From: a bacterium
Lineage (GTDB): Bacteria; Vulcanimicrobiota; Vulcanimicrobiia; Vulcanimicrobiales; Vulcanimicrobiaceae
Direction: 5' to 3'
Length of the DNA: 64,000 nt
Assembly (NCBI GenBank): GCA_021832345.1
Contig: JAKBKY010000002.1
Span: 124,001 to 188,000 of the forward strand
Shown: positions 58,692 to 64,000 of the stretch, piece by piece
How the letters are laid out: every line of letters starts with the position of its first letter
Position numbering within the stretch: position 1 is the stretch's first letter
The notes under the pieces: generated by a model
Told to the model about the DNA's origin: nothing
The model's database searches: none
Seen by the model: the letters and a program-made list of their open reading frames with translations, nothing else
Made by a program: the position numbers and the translations under genes

Positions 58692-59825
58692 GTGCTGGCA
58701 GTCATCGTTACATTCCCCACCCTCGAGAAGATCGCGATCTTCTTGCTGACGCTCTCCGTCTTGGTCGTGCTCCACGAGTTCGGGCACTTTCTCATCGCGC
58801 GCCGTAACGGCGTACGCGTCACCGAGTTCGCCGTCGGGATGGGGCCGAAACTCTTCGGCTGGACGAGCCCACGAAGCGGCACGCTCTACTCCATTCGCGC
58901 CTTGCCGATCGGCGGTTACTGCATGATGCACGGCGAGGACGGCAAGACCTCGACGGCCGAACAACAGCGCGAGTTTCGGGTGAGCCGGTCTCCGGACCCG
59001 GAGAACTTTCAGGCAAAATCGCCGCTGGCGCGGCTGGGCATTATCGTTGCCGGTCCCGTCGCCAACTTCATCCTCGCGTATGTGATCTTGCTGCTGGGCA
59101 CGATTGCCTTTGGGGTCGCCTCCTCCACCGTGCAGCCGGTGGTGGGCATGGTTTTGCCGAACTCTCCCGCTCAGGCGATTGGATTGCAGCCCGGCGACCG
59201 CATCCTGCAGATCGACGGCACGGTGATCCGTAGCGGCGACCAACTGATCGCGATGATTCACCGGGCGCTGGGCAAGCGGCTCGATCTTGTCTTCGAGAAC
59301 AACGGCACGCGCCGCGAGGTCTACGTGACGCCAAAGCCCTGCGACGTGCCGCAACTGCACGGGATGGGATGTATCGGCTTTGCGCCGGCGGCAGCCTATC
59401 GCCGGGTCGGCCTCATACACGCCATCGCCTCAAGCGGTCGCGACTATCTCCAGATCGCGGGGCAAACCGTCGGTAGCTTAGGCCTGCTCTTTGCGCATTT
59501 TCATCGGTATGCCTCACAGGTTTCAGGCCCCATCGGCATCGGGCAAGTCGCGATCACGGTCGAAGATTTCGGCTGGGGTCCCTATCTGCGCCTGGCTGCG
59601 CTCATCTCCTTTGCATTGGGCATCTTCAATCTCTTGCCGATCCCTGCACTCGATGGCGGGCGCGCGGCTTTTATCATCGCCGAGTTGATTCGGGGGCGCC
59701 CAGTCGATCCCGATAAGGAGGCGATGGTCCATATCGCAGGTTTTGCCTTGTTGATGGCGCTCATGGTGATCATCGCCGTGCATGATATCTCGCGCATCGT
59801 TGAGGGCCGAGGAGTCTTCAATTGA
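58692..59825 (+). CDS. rseP: Site-2 intramembrane metalloprotease RseP
   Basis: A 377-residue membrane protease. HEFGH near residue 24 is the zinc motif, GMGPKLFGWTSP and LPIGGYCMMHGED follow, a PDZ domain is near residues 130-215 (GLQPGDRILQIDGTVIRSGD), and NLLPIPALDGGRAAF near 315 gives the third zinc ligand. It cuts anti-sigma factors and signal-peptide remnants in the membrane. The GTG has AAGGAAG upstream. Its end overlaps ispG by four bases. Confidence 0.95.
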   Translation: MLAVIVTFPTLEKIAIFLLTLSVLVVLHEFGHFLIARRNGVRVTEFAVGMGPKLFGWTSPRSGTLYSIRALPIGGYCMMHGEDGKTSTAEQQREFRVSRSPDPENFQAKSPLARLGIIVAGPVANFILAYVILLLGTIAFGVASSTVQPVVGMVLPNSPAQAIGLQPGDRILQIDGTVIRSGDQLIAMIHRALGKRLDLVFENNGTRREVYVTPKPCDVPQLHGMGCIGFAPAAAYRRVGLIHAIASSGRDYLQIAGQTVGSLGLLFAHFHRYASQVSGPIGIGQVAITVEDFGWGPYLRLAALISFALGIFNLLPIPALDGGRAAFIIAELIRGRPVDPDKEAMVHIAGFALLMALMVIIAVHDISRIVEGRGVFN

Positions 59826-60955
59826 TTCGCTTGCGCAGGGCGAGCAAGCCCGTCTTCCTGCAGAACAAGACCGGCAAGGCCGACGCCAAGAGCGTTTGGA
59901 TCGGTGGCGACCATCCCGTCGTCGTGCAATCGATGACCACGACCGACACCGCGGACGCCGAGGCGACGCTCCGGCAGATCTATGCACTGACGATGGAAGG
60001 TTGCGAAGTCGTCCGGGTCACGGTGAAGGATCCGCCCGATGCAGCAGGGTTGCCGGCGATCGTCCATCGCTCGCCCGTGCCGATCGTGGCGGATATTCAC
60101 TTCGATCATCGCATGGCGTTGGCCGCGATCGAGGCGGGCGTCGCCAAGTTGCGCTTGAATCCCGGTACTATTCGCGACGCATCCAAGACGCGTGAGGTGG
60201 TGCAGGCGGCGGCGGCGCGCAGCATCCCCATTCGTATCGGAGTGAACATGGGCTCGCTCGCGCCGGACTTGGAGAAGGCGCTCGGGCACAGCGCCGAGGC
60301 GATGGTCGAGTCGGCGATGCGCCACGTCGAGATCCTCGAGGCGCTCGGGCACACCGATCTGGTGATCTCGCTGAAGGCTCACGACGTGCTCACCACGGTG
60401 GCGGCCTATCGTGCGATGGATCTGCGTCTGCGCAAGCGAGAGACGCCCTATGCCCTGCACCTCGGCATCACCGAAGCGGGGCTCTTGCGAGACGGCACGA
60501 TTAAATCCTCGATCGGCCTTGGGATTCTGCTCTTTGAGGGAATCGGCGATACGATCCGATGTTCGCTTGCAGCGGATCCCGTCGAAGAGGTGCCGGTCTG
60601 TTGGAGCATCCTCAAGTCCCTGGGCCTGCGCGAGAAGGGTTTCGAGATCACGGCCTGCCCGTCGTGTGGACGCGCCGAAATATCCGTGTTGGAGTTAGGG
60701 CAAGCAGTGGAGGCGATTGCGAAGGAGTACAGCGCGCCGGTCAAGGTCGCCGTTATGGGATGCGTGGTAAACGGTCCCGGTGAGTCCAAGATGGCCGATG
60801 TCGGTGTCGCCGGAGGCAAGGGCAAGGGTGCAATCTACCGTGCAGGCGAGTTGGTCGGCACCTTCCCGGAAGGCCAACTCCTCGGGGCTCTGCGCCTGGA
60901 GATCGAGAAGGTCATTCGCGACAAGTATCCGGCCTACGCGCACGAGACGACGTGA
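59822..60955 (+). CDS. ispG: HMBPP synthase IspG (GcpE)
   Basis: A 377-residue 4Fe-4S enzyme that reduces MEcPP to HMBPP. The TTG start overlaps rseP's stop. Landmarks are VVVQSMTTTDTADAEATLRQ near residue 35, VADIHFDHRMAL near 91, NPGTIRD near 114 and RIGVNMGSL near 141. Cysteines for the cluster lie in ACPSCGR near 281 and GCVVNGPGE near 315. The end overlaps the next GTG by four bases. Confidence 0.96.
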   Translation: MIRLRRASKPVFLQNKTGKADAKSVWIGGDHPVVVQSMTTTDTADAEATLRQIYALTMEGCEVVRVTVKDPPDAAGLPAIVHRSPVPIVADIHFDHRMALAAIEAGVAKLRLNPGTIRDASKTREVVQAAAARSIPIRIGVNMGSLAPDLEKALGHSAEAMVESAMRHVEILEALGHTDLVISLKAHDVLTTVAAYRAMDLRLRKRETPYALHLGITEAGLLRDGTIKSSIGLGILLFEGIGDTIRCSLAADPVEEVPVCWSILKSLGLREKGFEITACPSCGRAEISVLELGQAVEAIAKEYSAPVKVAVMGCVVNGPGESKMADVGVAGGKGKGAIYRAGELVGTFPEGQLLGALRLEIEKVIRDKYPAYAHETT

Positions 60956-61425
60956 GATATCGAGCCCCGAGCAGAGCGGCGGTAGCGCTCACACTGGCTC
61001 TCTCCGGTGTCGCATCGGTGCTTACGGCGTTCGGCCACCCGGCGCAGATGCGCGTTGACGGCGCGAAGCTCTTCAGCGATGTGCCGCCTGTGACGACGCT
61101 CTCCGATCGCGTCTTTGTTCCGCTGCGCTCGCTTGCGGATGCACTCGGGGCGCAAACCTCGATCCAAACGCACGGGCGGTGGATCGTGGTTACGCGAAAC
61201 CGCCGTTCGTTGCGCTTACGGGTCGGTGACCCACACGCAGTGCTCGACGGAATGCCGATGACCCTCAAGCATGTGCCGTTCTTGGTGCGTGGTCGCGTGA
61301 TGGTGAGTGCGGATACGATGCAGCGGGCCTTCGGTGTCCACATCCGCTATGATGCCTTGAGCGCTCGCGTGGACGTGCACACGCCGGGGATCGCCGACGC
61401 GTATTCCGGCGGCGATACGGAATGA
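60952..61425 (+). CDS. Secreted stalk-domain (copper amine oxidase N-like) protein
   Basis: A 157-residue protein with a signal peptide (residues 1-30). The body is the stalk domain seen in copper-amine-oxidase N-terminal-like proteins: VFVPLRSLADALGAQTS near residue 54 and GRVMVSADTMQRAFGVHIRY near 113. These small beta/alpha repeats bind or arrange envelope components. Coupled to ispG by a four-base overlap. No enzyme function is claimed. Confidence 0.75.
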   Translation: MRYRAPSRAAVALTLALSGVASVLTAFGHPAQMRVDGAKLFSDVPPVTTLSDRVFVPLRSLADALGAQTSIQTHGRWIVVTRNRRSLRLRVGDPHAVLDGMPMTLKHVPFLVRGRVMVSADTMQRAFGVHIRYDALSARVDVHTPGIADAYSGGDTE

Positions 61426-61438
61426 ACTGCGCGACCCG

Positions 61439-62947
61439 CTAGGCGAGCGGCGGTAAGGCCTCACTCTCCGGCACCGGACCGATCCGAGACGGATCGGATT
61501 TGTGAAATCCGTAGGAAAAGAAGAAGATCAAGCCCACGAAGAGTGCGCCGACGAACCATATCCAGGTTGCCTGTGAGAGTCCGTAGACCGCCAGAAACGT
61601 GGACATCACGATGCCGGTTAACGGAAACCATGGGACGAACGGTGATCGGAAGGAGCGAGGAATATCCGGCCGCTTGGCGCGTAAGTAGATCACCCCGGCA
61701 CAGACCACGATAAAGGCGAGCAGCGTGCCGATGTTGACGAGGTTGAGCAGGTTATCCAGGGGCACGATCAGCGTAAGGATGGCGACGCCGATGCCAGTGA
61801 GCATCGTCATCAGTACCGGCGTCTGCAGGCGGGGGTGCACCTTCGCCACAAAGGGCGGCAGCATGCGATCGCGAGCCATCACATAGAAGATTCTGGTCTG
61901 TCCTAGCAGCGAGGCCAGCGCTACGCTCGTCGTCCCCGAGATCACGCCGACGATGATCGCCCAGTTGACGAACGTATTGTGGAGCGGGGCGATGGCCTGC
62001 TCGAGGGCGTTGTGCTGGCTGACCTGTCTCCACGGCATGATGCCGACAAGCACGATGGCCACGGCGCAGTAGATGACGGTGCCGATCGCAAGTGAACCGA
62101 TCACGCCCATGGGGACGTCACGTTGCGGAACCTTGCACTCCTCGGCCGTCGTCGTGGCGGTGTCGAAACCGATGTAGCTGAAGAAGACGAGCGCGGCCGC
62201 CGGGACGATGCCCACCCCGCCGCCGCCCGAGAAGGGTTTGAGGTTCCCCCAGCCGAGCGGAATGAACGGCGTCCAGTTCTGGGGATGGATCAACGAGATA
62301 CCGGCGACGACGAAGACGACGAGCGCGCCGATCTTTAAGACCACGAAGATATTATTGGTCGTCGCCGTCTCACGGATGCCGATGGACAGCAACGCCGAGA
62401 GCAGCAAGACGAAGACGGCCCCGATCACGTCGACCTGCGAGTGTGCGATATCCCAGTTGGCGGGAATCCACCATGCGCCGTGGATCATCAAGTGCGACTG
62501 CTGCATCCACAGCGGGATGGTAATGCCGAAGGCCTGGTGCACGAGGTCTTGGATCGCCGCCGAGAACTGCTGTGCAACCGGAGCGGCACTGATGCCGTAC
62601 TCAAAGAGCAGTGCGAAGCCGATGATCCAGGCGACGAGCTTGCCGAGGGTCGCGTAGGCGTAGGTATAGGCGCTGCCGGCGAGCGGCACCATGGATCCAA
62701 GTTCAGCATACGAGAGCGCCGCAAAGAATGAAGCGGTACCCGCCAGCAGGTAGGAGATGATCACACCGGGGCCGGCCATATGAACGCCGGGCCCGATGGT
62801 GGTGAAGATACCGCCGCCGATCATGGTCCCTAGACCGATGGCGATCAGATCTTTGCCGGTTAAGGCGCGTTTGAGGATCCGTTGTTTGCTCAGAGCCCGC
62901 AGTTTTTCAAGGTTCGTCGTAGCAAAAAGCCGACCGATAAAAGACAT
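61439..62947 (-). CDS. APC-family amino-acid permease
   Basis: A 502-residue, about 12-helix transporter. It begins at the ATG at 62947. The N-terminus is ALTGKDLIAIGLGTMIGGGI, the family glycine-rich helix 1, followed by SYAELGSMVPLAGSAYTYAY near residue 85, then FFSYIGFDTATTTAEECKVP near 265. This is the cationic/APC pattern. The substrate is probably a basic amino acid, but that is inference. Inside its last codons, CCGATCCG-AGA-CGGATCGG (61479-61497) forms a perfect stem that might end the opposing operon. Confidence 0.88.
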   Translation of the reverse strand: MSFIGRLFATTNLEKLRALSKQRILKRALTGKDLIAIGLGTMIGGGIFTTIGPGVHMAGPGVIISYLLAGTASFFAALSYAELGSMVPLAGSAYTYAYATLGKLVAWIIGFALLFEYGISAAPVAQQFSAAIQDLVHQAFGITIPLWMQQSHLMIHGAWWIPANWDIAHSQVDVIGAVFVLLLSALLSIGIRETATTNNIFVVLKIGALVVFVVAGISLIHPQNWTPFIPLGWGNLKPFSGGGGVGIVPAAALVFFSYIGFDTATTTAEECKVPQRDVPMGVIGSLAIGTVIYCAVAIVLVGIMPWRQVSQHNALEQAIAPLHNTFVNWAIIVGVISGTTSVALASLLGQTRIFYVMARDRMLPPFVAKVHPRLQTPVLMTMLTGIGVAILTLIVPLDNLLNLVNIGTLLAFIVVCAGVIYLRAKRPDIPRSFRSPFVPWFPLTGIVMSTFLAVYGLSQATWIWFVGALFVGLIFFFSYGFHKSDPSRIGPVPESEALPPLA

Positions 62948-63069
62948 TGGGGCCGGGGGTTCGCAAGGCCGCCTCAAGCGTCCCCCCAAGAGGGTCGCAT
63001 CCCCCCTCGTATCGCAGGGTTGCCGTCGGTACGGGGTCGGCGCAGCGCAGCGTTGAAGCCTCGGCCATT

Positions 63070-63630
63070 GTGGCTGGATATGAGCGTCGGCAGCGGCGAG
63101 AGCTGTATCGCAATCCGTATATCGCTCTCGAGGTCCATGAGGTGCTCTCTCCGGCGGGGGTGACCGGCGAACACGTGTTGATCGTTACGCCGGCGTCGTG
63201 TGCGGTGATCGTGGACGACGAGGGTGATCTGCTCTTTGCTCGTCAGGCACGCTTTGCCGCAGAATCGGAGGTTCTCGAAGTCGTCAAAGGCGGCGCTGTG
63301 GCCGGCGAGGCACCCTTGGAGTGCGCCAAGCGCGAACTACGGGAGGAACTCGATGTGACGGCGGCATCGTGGCAGGCGCTCGGCATTCTGCATGAGATTC
63401 CCTCGATCGTCGCGCCGCCGGTGAGCCTCTTTCTCGCGCGGAAGATCGAGCATCTCCTGGACGAGGCGCCGAGGGTTGAGCAGATCGAGCGCATCGAACT
63501 GGTGCGGATCCCCGCCGACCGAGCGATCGCGGCTGCGGTCGTCGGCGGGATCGATGACGCCGTTACGATGGCGGCCTTACTGCGCTATGCCGCAGCGACC
63601 GGCCGGTTGCGATCGCTCGGCGCCGATTAG
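63070..63630 (+). CDS. Nudix hydrolase (ADP-ribose pyrophosphatase-like)
   Basis: A 186-residue Nudix protein. The box GGAVAGEAPLECAKRELREE with the following LDV is present near residues 74-96, and LFARQARFAAESEVLEVVKG precedes it, as in ADP-ribose pyrophosphatases. The GTG at 63070 gives the usual N-terminus, although the frame is open upstream. It overlaps the next minus-strand gene by four bases at their stops. Confidence 0.8.
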   Translation: MAGYERRQRRELYRNPYIALEVHEVLSPAGVTGEHVLIVTPASCAVIVDDEGDLLFARQARFAAESEVLEVVKGGAVAGEAPLECAKRELREELDVTAASWQALGILHEIPSIVAPPVSLFLARKIEHLLDEAPRVEQIERIELVRIPADRAIAAAVVGGIDDAVTMAALLRYAAATGRLRSLGAD

Positions 63631-64000
63631 CGCGGTGCGGGCGGTGCGCTGCTCGCGTTCCAGAGGTACTCCGGTTCGCGCAGCTCAGCGTTGATCCAGC
63701 GCGACCAGACAAAGAGCGCATCCGAGAGGCGATTGAGAAACCGCTGCGTATCGAGCGCGATGGTGTCCTCATCCTCCCGCAGCGCCACGAGCAGGCGTTC
63801 TGCGCGGCGGCAGATGGTACGCGCGAGGTGTAGAAAGGCGCCTGCGGAGCTGCCGCCTGGATGAATGAAAGTGTCGAGCGGCGCGAGGTCCCGCTGCGCT
63901 TCGTCGATTGCGCGCTCTAGGGCGGCCGTATCGGCTGGACCGATGAACGGCATCCCGGCCCGGCGGTTCTGCGGCAGCGTTGCGAGGTCGCTGCCGAGGT
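63627..64000 (-). CDS. ATP:cob(I)alamin adenosyltransferase (partial)
   Basis: The C-terminal 124 residues of a PduO/MMAB-type enzyme that adenosylates cobalamin. The frame stays open from the window end through LGSDLAT, a family mark, then LERAIDEAQRDLAPLDTFIH, PGGSSAGAFLHLARTICRRA (near the ATP site) and FLNRLSDALFVWSRWI. An internal Met at 63953 is not the true start because LGSDLAT lies before it. It fits a cobalamin-using cell with queG. Confidence 0.9.
   Translation of the reverse strand, partial: LGSDLATLPQNRRAGMPFIGPADTAALERAIDEAQRDLAPLDTFIHPGGSSAGAFLHLARTICRRAERLLVALREDEDTIALDTQRFLNRLSDALFVWSRWINAELREPEYLWNASSAPPAPR

Overview
The window reads as chromosomal DNA of a GC-rich, diderm, flagellated bacterium. 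P- and L-ring genes (flgI, flgH, flgA) and site-2 protease rseP imply two membranes. FliW plus CsrA and a short EF-Ts (203 aa) are not typical of enteric Proteobacteria. A lineage such as Candidatus Eremiobacterota (WPS-2) is a guess from overall gene style; nothing here proves it. No rRNA, tRNA, CRISPR array, intact insertion sequence or origin was seen.

Layout. (1) 1-9.4 kb: a secreted protein, an ATP-grasp-like enzyme and a decayed HAD gene, then a molybdenum-cofactor cluster (moaD, moaE, alpha/beta hydrolase, MoeB-rhodanese fusion, aldo/keto reductase, queG, LolA-like protein, moaA) with heavy start/stop overlaps. (2) 9.4-12.3 kb: a gene-poor pocket with four copies of a dispersed repeat, a two-blade lipoprotein remnant, a G12 tract, and an AT-richer pair (CPBP protease plus an unknown protein). 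(3) 12.3-17.0 kb: acetyltransferase, cytochrome c, photolyase, zinc-finger membrane protein, ABC exporter. (4) 17.0-39.3 kb: a flagellar rod-ring-hook-filament operon (flgB, flgC, fliE, flgF, flgG, flgA, flgH, flgI, flgJ, flgN, flgK, flgL, fliW, csrA, flagellin), then three large glycosyltransferase-type genes, then flaG, fliD, fliS and a FliT-position gene. A structured RNA leader precedes flgF, and a sigma-28 promoter with CsrA-type sites precedes flagellin. (5) 39.3-45.5 kb, minus strand: a three-gene cluster (glycosyltransferase-like, unknown DUF11-like protein, ExeA-like ATPase) and a 963-aa three-domain glycosyltransferase. (6) 45.6-52.5 kb: a nucleotide-sugar island with a CDP-glucose/C-methyltransferase cassette, an AT-rich hexapeptide transferase, and rmlA-rmlB. 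(7) 52.6-61.4 kb: a housekeeping block rpsB, tsf, pyrH, frr, small ORF, uppS, cdsA, dxr, rseP, ispG, stalk-domain protein. (8) 61.4-64.0 kb: amino-acid permease, Nudix hydrolase, and a cobalamin adenosyltransferase cut by the window end.

How it fits together. Flagellin, FliW and CsrA form the known partner-switch feedback, and the filament genes flank glycosyltransferases that probably decorate flagellin. The nucleotide-sugar genes could supply unusual deoxy sugars to those enzymes or to a surface polysaccharide. The housekeeping block couples translation factors with isoprenoid, undecaprenyl and phospholipid synthesis.

The best candidate for something undescribed is the flgF leader (18279-18445). 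It can fold into a long hairpin whose loop pairs with the bases at and next to the flgF Shine-Dalgarno sequence.
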